A DNA stretch of 9,889 nt. Source: an uncultured bacterium. GTDB taxonomy: Bacteria > Edwardsbacteria > AC1 > EtOH8. Made by a program: the position numbers and the translations under genes. Positions 1 to 6,734 of the stretch are shown piece by piece. How positions within the stretch are numbered: the first letter of the stretch is position 1; the number at the start of each line of letters is the position of its first letter. Below the pieces are notes generated by a model. The model made no database searches and was not told the DNA's origin. It saw only the letters and a list, made by a program, of their open reading frames with translations. The stretch is taken from assembly GCA_937958665.1 (NCBI GenBank), contig CALGNM010000363.1, positions 1 to 9,889 of the forward strand, read 5' to 3'.

Positions 1-44
1 CACCGAGATCTACACTCTTTCCCTACACGACGCTCTTCCGATCT
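1..44 (+). other. Illumina TruSeq/P5 adapter remnant (non-genomic)
   Basis: These bases match, without a mismatch, the last 44 bases of the Illumina universal P5 adapter as I remember it, including the end ACGCTCTTCCGATCT at 30-44. Genomic sequence starts at 45, where the reading frame of ATPase subunit B begins. This is untrimmed sequencing adapter at a contig end, not a biological element. It should be trimmed before any promoter or homology analysis. The match is from memory and was not run against a vector database. Confidence 0.97.
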
Positions 45-45
45 G

Positions 46-225
46 GATGACGAGCGATTCCTGAAATATTCAGATATGTTCTACCGGCGGTTCATGGATC
101 TGAAGGTGGAAATCGGGCTGGAGAAGGCCCTGGACCTGGGCTGGCGGACCCTGGCCGAGTGCTTCACCCAGGATCAGGTGGGGATCAAGCAGGAGATCAT
201 GGATAAGTACTGGCCTAAGGTTTAA
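46..225 (+). CDS. ntpB: V-type ATP synthase subunit B, C-terminal fragment (5' end missing)
   Basis: An open frame runs from the adapter junction to the TAA at 223-225 and encodes the last 59 residues, beginning DDERFLKYSD. The segment has the usual C-terminal features of the non-catalytic B subunit: a D-x-x-F/Y-L-x-[YF]-[SA]-D-x-F start, a helix, an 'LDLGW' motif and the end 'IMDKYWPKV', which resembles the 'IKDEYIxKYxPK' endings of the family. Subunit B is part of the cytoplasmic A3B3 head of the rotary ATPase. The order B-D-I-K that follows supports the call. The gene is cut by the contig end, not by mutation; a full B subunit is about 430-460 residues. It lies in the same operon as subunit D, only 5 bases downstream. 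Confidence 0.85.
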   Translation, partial: DDERFLKYSDMFYRRFMDLKVEIGLEKALDLGWRTLAECFTQDQVGIKQEIMDKYWPKV

Positions 226-230
226 TTGCC

Positions 231-833
231 ATGGCGGAGCGTATCAAGCTTAACAAGGTCTCGCTTCGGGAGCAGAAGCAGCAACTGGGGATGTACCAGC
301 GGTTTCTGCCGGCCCTGGAGGCCCGCAAGCAGATGTTTTTGCTGCAGCTGGCCGAAGCCCGGAGGCAGTCCCGGGCCAAGCGGGACCAGTTGCGGGCGGC
401 GATGGATAAGGCCGGGGAACTTGCCGGATTGCTGCGCCAGATGGACACTCTGGTGACCCCCCACCTGAAGGTGGAGCGGGTGGATAGTTCGATGAAAAAT
501 TTTGCCGGGCTCAAGGTCCCCCACCTGGAACGGGTGGTTTTTGCTGAGAGAAGCTATGGGTTGTTCGAGACCCCCTACGCCTTCGAGGGGGTGCGGGATA
601 CCCTGCGGAGCCTGATCGTTCTGGGAACCGAGATCAAATTTTTGGAGCGCCAGGAGGAACTGCTGAACGAGGGTCTGCGCAAAACCAGCCAACGGATCAA
701 CCTCTATCAGCAGAGACTGATGCCCGACTGCCGGGATGCCATCCGCCGCATCAATGTCTACCTCCAGGATCAGCGGGCGGTGGCGGTGGGGGTGGCCAAG
801 GTCGCCAAACGGCTGAGCGCAGTGTCGCTGTAA
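231..833 (+). CDS. ntpD: V-type ATP synthase subunit D (central rotor shaft)
   Basis: This 200-residue protein has the normal family length. Subunit D is the central shaft of the V/A-type ATPase: it turns inside the A3B3 head and passes torque to the membrane ring. The N-terminal part (about residues 5-60) is a charged, heptad-rich helix with 'LNKVSLREQKQQL' and 'LPALEARKQMFLLQL', typical of the family's N-terminal coiled-coil strand. The C-terminal part (about 130-195) is a second long helix, 'RQEELLNEGLRKTSQRINLY', with 'QRLMPDCRDAIRRINVYLQDQ', which pairs with it. The more divergent middle is the head-proximal domain. The ATG at 231 is 5 bases after the stop of subunit B, with a weak AAGG ribosome site inside the end of that gene, which suggests translational coupling. 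The sequence is closer in style to the short chlamydial/Bacteroidetes-type D than to the Thermus type; that is my impression, not a search result. Confidence 0.93.
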   Translation: MAERIKLNKVSLREQKQQLGMYQRFLPALEARKQMFLLQLAEARRQSRAKRDQLRAAMDKAGELAGLLRQMDTLVTPHLKVERVDSSMKNFAGLKVPHLERVVFAERSYGLFETPYAFEGVRDTLRSLIVLGTEIKFLERQEELLNEGLRKTSQRINLYQQRLMPDCRDAIRRINVYLQDQRAVAVGVAKVAKRLSAVSL

Positions 834-925
834 TTTTGGCTACGCCGGCAATGGACGCACCGCAGGTCAAGACACCAAGACGATCGTCCAGGTTTGTCCG
901 GCAAATCAACTGCTGAGACCAACTC

Positions 926-930
926 GGGAG
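926..930 (+). promoter_or_regulatory. Shine-Dalgarno site that fixes the start of subunit I
   Basis: GGGAG lies 8 bases before the TTG at 939. No comparable site precedes the TTG at 894, which would give a 15-residue longer protein. Starting at 939 gives MAIAPMMKL, which looks like the normal beginning of subunit I proteins (a short hydrophilic start, then a beta strand and a helix ending in GVVHVE). The upstream residues SGKSTAETNSGDN look like translated leader. Confidence 0.7.
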
Positions 931-938
931 ATAATCAA

Positions 939-2735
939 TTGGCCATTGCCCCCATGATGAAACTGTTGATGGCCGGCCCCTCCCAATACCGGGAGAGGGC
1001 CATGTCCGCCCTGCAGGAGGCCGGGGTGGTGCATGTGGAGTTGCCGCAGCCCGTCAGGGCCGTTGACCTTCCGGAACTGAGAAGGATCGACTTCGCGCTG
1101 AAGGCCCTGGACCGCTTCGCCGGGGGCAAACAACCGGCCCCCAAACCGGCAGCGATGGGTGGCGATCTGATCGGACAGGTGGAGGAGCTGTCCCGCCGGC
1201 TGGGCGAGATCTCTGCCCGTATGGCCCATCTGCAGGGGACGGCCCGGGAACTGGAGCCCTGGGGAGACTTCGACCCCGGGGTGATTAGGGATTTGGAGCG
1301 GCATGGCATCTATCTCCGGCGTTACCGCTCGGACCGCCGGGATTTGAGCCGGGTCTCGGTCCCGGAGGATACATTCATCCAGGAGGTTCAAGGCGGCAAG
1401 CGCCCCCTTTTCTTCGTGATCGCCCGGGGGCGGGAACCCCTGGTCAGTGGGGCGACAGTTCTGCCCTGGCCTGAGTCGGGACTGGGCGCCATCCGTTCCG
1501 AACGCCAACGGCTGGAGGAAGAGGAGGCTGCCATCCGGGCCCGGCTGGCCGGACTCTCTTCCCGGCGGGAAGAGGTCCGGGAGGCCTATCGGTCGGCCCT
1601 GAACCAGGAATCCTTGCGGCTGACAGTGGCCGGGCTGTTCGGCCAGGATTACCTGTTCGGTCTGGAGGGCTGGGTCCCGGAGGAGAGGGTCCCATTACTG
1701 GAGAAAAAGCTCGATCAGTCCGGCCTGCCCCTCAAGCTGGAGCTCAGAAAACCATCGGATGATGAACAGCCGCCCCTGCTGTTGAAGAACAACTGGTTCA
1801 TCAGCCGGATCGAGCCCCTGCTGAAACTGTATGGGCTTCCCAAGTACCGGGATTTGGATCCCTCCTATTTCTTCGCGCCTTTCATGGTGCTGTTTTTCGG
1901 CATCTGCCTGAGCGACGCCGGTTACGGGCTGGTCTTTTTGCTGGCGGCCTACTTAATGGACAAGAAGCTGAGCCCCAAGATGCATTCCATTGCGCTGCCC
2001 ATGAAATTGTGCCAGGCCTTTGCGGTGTCCACCATCATTGTCGGCCTGGCCACCGGATCGGTGTTCGGATACGAGTTCTCCAGCCGACACTGGATCCTGC
2101 TGGATGTTTCGGTTGGCAGCGGCGATCCCATGTTGTTCTTCTACCTGGCCCTGGGCATGGGGGTGCTGCACCTGACCACCTCCTACCTTTTGGGGATGCT
2201 CCAGGCATCCAGCTGTCAGGGCATCCTGCAGAAACTGGCAACCCTGTTGGTGTTGTGGGGCGGGGTGACCCTGGTCAGCCGGAACATCTGGTTCGCCGGT
2301 GGACCCTACAGCCAGGTCCTTTATTACGCCGGAGCCGCCCTGATTTTCGGAGGCCTGTTGCTGACCCTGCTGTTCTCCTCCGACCACAGAAACTGGCTGG
2401 CCCGCCTCGGGCTGGGGCTGTGGGGGATCTACGGGCTGACGGGGCTGATCGGCGATCTGCTGTCCTACGCCCGTCTGTTCGGACTGGGAATCGCCACCTC
2501 GGCCATCGCCTCGGTGATGAACCAGCTGGCCGGGATGGCCTACCACGGGGCCGGACCGGCCTTGGGCATACCCTTGGCCGTCATAATCCTGGCCGCCGGG
2601 CATACCTTCAACCTGGCCCTGTCCATCCTGGGCAGCACCGTCCATTCGGCCCGCCTGCACTTCGTGGAGGCCTTCAAGAACTTCTTTGAGGGCGGCGGGG
2701 TGGAATACAAGCCATTCAAAATCGAGAAAGGGTAG
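939..2735 (+). CDS. ntpI: V-type ATP synthase subunit I (membrane stator, a-subunit homologue)
   Basis: With the TTG start at 939 the protein is 598 residues, close to the family norm of about 600-660. Residues 1 to about 300 form the cytoplasmic stator arm, rich in charged helices (for example 'ERQRLEEEEAAIRARL'). From about 308 ('YFFAPFMVLFFG') to the end there are seven or eight membrane helices. The segment 'DLLSYARLFGLGIA' carries the conserved Arg at residue 512, which faces the proteolipid carboxylate in the ion path. The motif 'GHTFNLALSILGSTVHSARL' carries a second conserved Arg at 572. The C-terminus 'FFEGGGVEYKPF' is a family hallmark. Together with subunit K it forms the two half-channels for ion flow. 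A longer TTG start at 894 is possible but lacks a ribosome site. The 105 bases before it, after subunit D, hold nothing I recognise. The next gene begins 2 bases after its stop. Confidence 0.93.
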   Translation: MAIAPMMKLLMAGPSQYRERAMSALQEAGVVHVELPQPVRAVDLPELRRIDFALKALDRFAGGKQPAPKPAAMGGDLIGQVEELSRRLGEISARMAHLQGTARELEPWGDFDPGVIRDLERHGIYLRRYRSDRRDLSRVSVPEDTFIQEVQGGKRPLFFVIARGREPLVSGATVLPWPESGLGAIRSERQRLEEEEAAIRARLAGLSSRREEVREAYRSALNQESLRLTVAGLFGQDYLFGLEGWVPEERVPLLEKKLDQSGLPLKLELRKPSDDEQPPLLLKNNWFISRIEPLLKLYGLPKYRDLDPSYFFAPFMVLFFGICLSDAGYGLVFLLAAYLMDKKLSPKMHSIALPMKLCQAFAVSTIIVGLATGSVFGYEFSSRHWILLDVSVGSGDPMLFFYLALGMGVLHLTTSYLLGMLQASSCQGILQKLATLLVLWGGVTLVSRNIWFAGGPYSQVLYYAGAALIFGGLLLTLLFSSDHRNWLARLGLGLWGIYGLTGLIGDLLSYARLFGLGIATSAIASVMNQLAGMAYHGAGPALGIPLAVIILAAGHTFNLALSILGSTVHSARLHFVEAFKNFFEGGGVEYKPFKIEKG

Positions 2736-2737
2736 AC

Positions 2738-3235
2738 ATGAAGAAAATGATGTTTTTCCTGTTGCTGACTCTGGCCGCCGCGGCCTCGCCGGCCTGGTGC
2801 CAGGAAGCATCCTCGGCCCAGCAGTGGGCCCCGCTGATCGCCAAGCTGACCCTGGGCCTGAGCCTGTCGCTGGGGCTGGCCGGCTCGGCCATCGGCCTGG
2901 TGATATCCTTTCAGGCCCTGCTGGCCGGGGGAGAGGAGAATTTCTACAAGAACATCGCGGTGGCCCTGATGCCCTCCACCCAGGGGATCTACGGGATGGT
3001 GATCTTCTTTACCAATTTGGGGGCGCTGTCGGCCGACCCTCAGACGGTGGCCGGCAAGGCGGCCATCGCCAGCGTAATATTGATGATCAGCGCCGTGTAT
3101 CAGGGCATCGTCTGCGCCGCCGGGATCAAGAGCATCCAGGAGGGAAGGAACACCTTGGGCAATGCCCTGGTGGCCGGGGCCATGCCCGAGACCTATGCGG
3201 TGTTCGCCCTGGTGATGACGTTTATTTTGAAGTAA
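2738..3235 (+). CDS. ntpK: V-type ATP synthase subunit K (proteolipid ring, double hairpin, signal-peptide-like N-terminus)
   Basis: This 165-residue protein is a tandem-hairpin c-ring subunit. Residues 1-22 (KK, a hydrophobic core, then 'SPAWCQ') look like a cleavable signal peptide, and four membrane helices follow. Helix 2 contains 'MPSTQGIYG' with Thr81-Gln82; helix 3 contains 'YQG' with Gln122; helix 4 contains 'MPETYA' with Glu151, the ion-binding carboxylate. The first hairpin has Ser80-Thr81 where a two-carboxylate protein would have a Glu, so there is one carboxylate per double hairpin, as in V-type rings. The Thr-Gln/Gln/Glu set matches the Na+ ligands known in Enterococcus hirae NtpK (Thr64, Gln65, Gln110, Glu139), which points to Na+ coupling; that is inference. 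The gene has an AAAGGG ribosome site and is the last of the ATPase operon in this window. Confidence 0.94.
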   Translation: MKKMMFFLLLTLAAAASPAWCQEASSAQQWAPLIAKLTLGLSLSLGLAGSAIGLVISFQALLAGGEENFYKNIAVALMPSTQGIYGMVIFFTNLGALSADPQTVAGKAAIASVILMISAVYQGIVCAAGIKSIQEGRNTLGNALVAGAMPETYAVFALVMTFILK

Positions 3236-3353
3236 AAATATTCGCTTCAGGCCGACATCGTATCTTAGAACTTTGTCTGGGCTATTTGATGACGTCCCCC
3301 GGTCTCTGAGATGCGCACCATGCCCAAGTAATCCAAGTTTAAAACACAAGCAC

Positions 3354-3367
3354 TTCGTCAAGACGAA
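3354..3367. repeat. Short inverted repeat upstream of aspartokinase
   Basis: TTCGTC and GACGAA are perfect 6-base inverted arms around a 2-base AA centre, about 30 bases before the lysC start. The site lies in the 161-base gap between the ATPase operon and lysC, where transcription of the new operon probably begins. It could be a small operator, or chance. There is no T-run after it and the loop is too short for a normal terminator hairpin. I see no convincing -35/-10 pair or terminator elsewhere in this gap. Confidence 0.25.
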
Positions 3368-3396
3368 ACAAAATATGTGGTTCGTAAATTAATATC

Positions 3397-4590
3397 ATGC
3401 CCATCATCGTCCAAAAATACGGCGGTAGCTCGGTCTCCAACGTCCAGCGCATCAAGGCGGTGGCCGCCCGGATCGTCCGGGCCAAGCGGCGGGGCAACAA
3501 GGTGGTGGTGGTAGTCTCGGCCATGGCCGACACCACCGACGATCTGACCGCCCTGGCCCGCCAGGTATCGGCCGACCCACCGCGCCGCGAGATGGACATG
3601 CTGCTGACCACCGGGGAGCGCATCTCCATGGCCCTGCTGGCCATGGCCATCTACGCTCAAGGCGAGAAGGCTGTCTCCTTTACCGGCTCCCAGGTGGGAA
3701 TCATCACCGACGATAGCCATACCCGGGCTAAAATTCTGGAGATCAAGCCGGAGCGCTTGCAGTCCGCCCTTAAAAATGATAGCATAGTCATCGTGGCCGG
3801 TTTCCAGGGGGTCAGCCTGTCGCGGGAGATCACCACCCTGGGACGGGGCGGGTCGGATACCACCGCGGTGGCCCTGGCGGCGGCCCTGCAGGCCGAAGCC
3901 TGCGAGATCTACAGCGATTACCCTGGCATCTTTTCGGCCGATCCCCGGTTGGTTAAGAACGCCCGCCCCTTGCGGGAGGTGTCCTTCGAGGAGATGCTGG
4001 AGATGTCCAGCTGCGGGGCCCAGGTCCTGCACCTGAGGGCGGTGGAGCTGGCCTCCCGCTGTGGACTGACGCTTGCCTGCCGCAGCAGCTTCGACAATAA
4101 ACCGGGAACCATTGTGGGGAAGGTGGCGAGGATGGAAAGGGTGATAGTCAAATCAATAGCCCATGACAAGTATCTGGCCATGCTGGCCGTCCGGTCGGCA
4201 CCGCTCAACAACAAGCTGTTTGCCCGGCTGGCTGAGGCGGGGATCAGCCCCCGCTGGTCCTTCCAGTCAAGCCCGGCCAAGGGGAGGGCCGACCTGTTCT
4301 TTATCGTCAACCACCCGGAGCTGGGGGCGGCTAAGGCATCTGTGTCAAATGGGCTGAAAGGGATAAAGGGGGCCAGGCTGGAGGTCAGCGACAACATCGG
4401 TGCGGTGTCCCTGGTCGGCAGCGGGGTGGGCAGTGAGCCGGCGGTTATGTCCCGCCTGTTGGAGCAACTGGCCCGGATAAAAATAAGGGTGGAGGCAATC
4501 TCCGCCAGCGAAGCCCGGATTACCTGCTGCCTCCCCCGCCAGCAGGTGGAGAAGGCGGTGGCCGCCCTGCACCGCAGTTTCATCGGCTAA
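3397..4590 (+). CDS. lysC: Aspartate kinase (aspartokinase, first step of Lys/Thr/Met synthesis)
   Basis: The 397-residue protein phosphorylates L-aspartate with ATP to aspartyl-phosphate in the cytoplasm. Residues 1 to about 250 are the amino-acid-kinase fold: 'KYGGSSV' at 7-13 (the lysine-containing ATP/phosphate site), 'TTGE' at 71-74 (aspartate binding), 'GRGGSDTTA' at 149-157, and '[12 protein letters not shown]' at 173-184 in the nucleotide region. Residues from about 260 hold two ACT regulatory domains ('[17 protein letters not shown]' and '[12 protein letters not shown]' with '[10 protein letters not shown]'). It is therefore a monofunctional, probably feedback-controlled enzyme with no fused homoserine dehydrogenase. 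The ATG start gives the canonical [10 protein letters not shown] beginning, but there is no Shine-Dalgarno sequence before it; the leader is AT-rich. The pathway's second enzyme, asd, lies two genes downstream, which supports the assignment. Which amino acid inhibits it cannot be read from the sequence. Confidence 0.96.
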   Translation: MPIIVQKYGGSSVSNVQRIKAVAARIVRAKRRGNKVVVVVSAMADTTDDLTALARQVSADPPRREMDMLLTTGERISMALLAMAIYAQGEKAVSFTGSQVGIITDDSHTRAKILEIKPERLQSALKNDSIVIVAGFQGVSLSREITTLGRGGSDTTAVALAAALQAEACEIYSDYPGIFSADPRLVKNARPLREVSFEEMLEMSSCGAQVLHLRAVELASRCGLTLACRSSFDNKPGTIVGKVARMERVIVKSIAHDKYLAMLAVRSAPLNNKLFARLAEAGISPRWSFQSSPAKGRADLFFIVNHPELGAAKASVSNGLKGIKGARLEVSDNIGAVSLVGSGVGSEPAVMSRLLEQLARIKIRVEAISASEARITCCLPRQQVEKAVAALHRSFIG

Positions 4591-4608
4591 CAAGCAGGAG
4601 GACCATAG

Positions 4609-4845
4609 ATGATCTGCCCCATCAAATTTATCCGCAAACCGGAGGAGGCCGAGTGCTCAAGGGACAAGTGCAGCTTCTGGGTGGACGGCTCCCTGCTCCC
4701 GGAGAGCAACCAGGAGCCCAAGAGGTTCTCGGCCCTGCTGGGGGTCGACAAGATCGACGACGGCAAGTCCCAGGAGGAGGCCTCCGGCAAGTGCGCCATC
4801 CTGGTGATGGCCGAGGCGGCCCTGAAGGCCAAGCCATCCGAGTAG
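4609..4845 (+). CDS. Small four-cysteine protein of unknown function
   Basis: A 78-residue acidic and basic mixed protein with no signal peptide or membrane segment. It has exactly four cysteines, C3, C16, C21 and C62, arranged C-P-(11)-C-x4-C-...-K-C-A-I-L. The spacing, with an aromatic pair 'CSFW' after the third Cys and 'GKCAIL' around the fourth, resembles a class of short bacterial and archaeal hypothetical proteins (CP...C...CxxW...CAI) that may bind zinc or another metal; I cannot name a characterised family. A strong AGGAGG ribosome site lies just before the ATG, 18 bases after the lysC stop, and asd starts 10 bases after its own stop. It is thus translated in the operon between the two aspartate-pathway enzymes. 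Codon use and G+C match its neighbours, so it is a real gene and not a shadow frame. A role in amino-acid metabolism is only suggested by position. Confidence 0.82.
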   Translation: MICPIKFIRKPEEAECSRDKCSFWVDGSLLPESNQEPKRFSALLGVDKIDDGKSQEEASGKCAILVMAEAALKAKPSE

Positions 4846-4855
4846 GGCCAGATCG

Positions 4856-5845
4856 ATGGTGGTAGGGCTGGTGGGCGCCACCGGTCTGGTGGGCCGGGCA
4901 ATACTGCAGGGGCTCGGGGAGAGGAGGATTCCAATCTCTGACCTCCGGCTATGGGCCTCCTCGCGCCTGCCGGGCCGACGGATATCATTTAAAGGCCGGG
5001 AGCATCCGGTCCGCCCGGTGGCCGAGGCCGACTTCGCCGGCTGCGGCATCGTCTTTTTCGCCGGCACCGAGGGGGAGAAGGGGGCCAGCCGTCTTTATGC
5101 GTCCCGGGCCATTGAGGCCGGGGCAATAGTGATCGACAACGGCTCGGACTTCCGGCTGGAGGCCGGGGTGCCCCTGGTGGTGCCGGAGGTTAATCCTGAC
5201 GATGTTTGGAAGCATCGGGGATTGATCGCCAACCCCAACTGCTCCACCATCCAACTGGTGACGGCCTTAAACCTGGTCCAACGGGAAGCGGGTATCAGGC
5301 GGATAGTGGTCTCCACCTATCAGGCGGTCTCCGGGGCGGGCCGGGCCGGCATAACTGCGCTGAACGAAGAGGTCAAAGGCCTGAAATCGAAATTCAAGGA
5401 TAGCCCGTTCGCTAAGCGGATAGCCGCCAATGTTATCCCCCAGATTTCGGAGTTTGGAGAACTGGGGTACAGCGGCGAGGAGTGGAAGATGGCCAACGAG
5501 ACCCGGAAAATATTCCATGACCGCCGCCTGGCGGTCAATGCCACTGCGGTGAGGGTGCCGGTGGAGAACGGGCACGCTGAGTCGGTCTTCTTCGAAACCC
5601 GGGAGAGAATCGAACCCAAAGCATTGGAGAAATTGCTGGCCCGCACTCCGGGTGTGATTTTTGCCAAACAGGGCTACCACACTCCGCTGGAGGCCGCCGG
5701 CCGGGATCAGGTTTTTGTCAGCCGCCTGCGGCCCGATCCGGTCAACCCCCGGGCTTTCTCGGCCTGGGTGGTGGCGGACAATCTGCGCAAGGGCGCGGCC
5801 ACCAATGCGGTCCAGATAGCTCAACTATTGATGAATTCAAAGTGA
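4856..5845 (+). CDS. asd: Aspartate-semialdehyde dehydrogenase
   Basis: The 329-residue enzyme reduces aspartyl-4-phosphate to aspartate semialdehyde with NADPH, directly after aspartokinase. The N-terminal Rossmann fold shows 'GLVGATGLVGR' at 4-14 for NADP binding. The catalytic cysteine is Cys129 in 'ANPNCSTIQL', and the acid/base histidine is probably His240 in 'RVPVENGHAESV'. 'STYQAVSGAG' at 153-162 supplies the conserved Gln156, and 'VADNLRKGAATNAVQIAQ' near the end is the helix that closes the NADP site. Length and motif order are those of the bacterial Asd family. The ATG at 4856 begins the protein at 'MVVGLVGATG', leaving no spare N-terminus; the ribosome site (TAGGG) is weak. The stop is 10 bases before the next gene. 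I see no broken residue or frameshift. Confidence 0.96.
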   Translation: MVVGLVGATGLVGRAILQGLGERRIPISDLRLWASSRLPGRRISFKGREHPVRPVAEADFAGCGIVFFAGTEGEKGASRLYASRAIEAGAIVIDNGSDFRLEAGVPLVVPEVNPDDVWKHRGLIANPNCSTIQLVTALNLVQREAGIRRIVVSTYQAVSGAGRAGITALNEEVKGLKSKFKDSPFAKRIAANVIPQISEFGELGYSGEEWKMANETRKIFHDRRLAVNATAVRVPVENGHAESVFFETRERIEPKALEKLLARTPGVIFAKQGYHTPLEAAGRDQVFVSRLRPDPVNPRAFSAWVVADNLRKGAATNAVQIAQLLMNSK

Positions 5846-5855
5846 GGTAACTGCG

Positions 5856-6539
5856 ATGCAGTGGCTCAACGATATCCTGGGCATCTATTATCAGCCGGCC
5901 AAGGTCTTCGAGGGAATGAAAGACAATCCCCGCTGGCTGATCCCCCTGATAATCAGCGTGCTGTTCACCCTGGCCGTCACCGCAATTATCCTGCCCACCA
6001 TCATCATGCCGGAACAGGCCGCCCGGCTGGCCGACAACCCTGACATCCCGGCCGAACGGCTGGCGGAGATCCAGGAGAAGATGACCGGCTCCCTGCCGCT
6101 GGTGGCCGCTCTGGTCAGCAACCTGGTGCTGGTGCCGGCCGGCCTGCTGTTGATCGGCCTGGTCTTTCGGGGCATCTTCTCGATGCTGGGCCACCAGGCC
6201 AGCTTCAGGCACATGTTCACCGGGGCGGTGCTGGCCTCTTTGGTCGGCATACCAGGAGCCCTGGTCAAGGTTCCCCTGATGTTCATCCAGAGCACCGCCA
6301 AAGTCAGCACCTCGCTGGGGTTGATCCTGCCCCCAGAAATGGAGGAGGGCTTTCTGGTGCGCCTGTTAAACCACCTCGACCTGTTCACCATCTGGATGTT
6401 GGCGGTGATGGCCATAGGCTTTTCGGTCTTCACCCGGGCTCCCAGGGCCAAGAGCCATTGGGTGGTATTCGGCTGCTGGGCAGCCTTTATCCTGATCCTG
6501 TCGGCGGTGGGCGGCGCCATCAAGATGGGCCCACAGTAA
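5856..6539 (+). CDS. Yip1-family integral membrane protein
   Basis: A 227-residue polytopic membrane protein. The cytoplasmic start 'ILGIYYQPAKVFEGMKDNPRWLIPLIIS' is the typical bacterial Yip1 pattern, in which a P-x-x-x-F-x-x-[IM] segment precedes the first membrane helix. Five hydrophobic stretches follow, at about 28-50, 82-107, 119-143, 173-193 and 202-222; the loop at about 51-80 is hydrophilic ('MPEQAARLADNPDIPAERL'). Bacterial members of this family have no settled function. The gene starts 10 bases after asd with a GAGGT ribosome site, so it is probably cotranscribed, but nothing in it suggests an aspartate-pathway reaction. After its stop comes the SRP RNA promoter. The family call rests on pattern only. 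Confidence 0.72.
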   Translation: MQWLNDILGIYYQPAKVFEGMKDNPRWLIPLIISVLFTLAVTAIILPTIIMPEQAARLADNPDIPAERLAEIQEKMTGSLPLVAALVSNLVLVPAGLLLIGLVFRGIFSMLGHQASFRHMFTGAVLASLVGIPGALVKVPLMFIQSTAKVSTSLGLILPPEMEEGFLVRLLNHLDLFTIWMLAVMAIGFSVFTRAPRAKSHWVVFGCWAAFILILSAVGGAIKMGPQ

Positions 6540-6558
6540 GCGGCCCCGGCCGTTCCGA

Positions 6559-6587
6559 TTGACAAAGGGACGGCGCTCTGATAGAAT
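6559..6587 (+). promoter_or_regulatory. Sigma70-type promoter of the SRP RNA gene
   Basis: The -35 box is TTGACA at 6559-6564, a perfect consensus. The -10 box is TAGAAT at 6582-6587, five of six. The spacer is exactly 17 bases. Transcription is predicted to start at about 6594-6595, which is where the SRP RNA helix begins (GGGCC). The near-consensus promoter fits the high expression of a stable RNA. It probably also drives dnaX, ybaB and recR, since I see no terminator after the RNA. Confidence 0.85.
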
Positions 6588-6594
6588 TGAATAT

Positions 6595-6694
<100 letters not shown>

Positions 6695-6734
6695 CTTTAT
6701 TGATTCATCCAGAACATAAATCAAAATAAAACTC

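Noticed and set aside
879-888. Perfect 10-base palindrome GACGATCGTC between subunits D and I
   Set aside because: One isolated copy inside an operon, with no -10/-35 context; within chance for this much GC-rich DNA.
1953-2810. Long minus-strand open frame of 285 codons across subunits I and K
   Set aside because: It lies opposite strongly conserved ATPase genes, is rich in Gly, Gln and Pro as GC-rich shadow frames are, and has no ribosome site or family motif.
3236-3396. tRNA, lysine riboswitch or terminator in the gap before lysC
   Set aside because: No cloverleaf, no long helices with conserved riboswitch loops, and no hairpin with a T-run could be found by eye.
6541-6552. CGGCC/GGCCG inverted repeat after the Yip1 gene, as a terminator
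   Set aside because: The loop would be only 2 bases and no T-run follows; it lies just upstream of the SRP RNA promoter.
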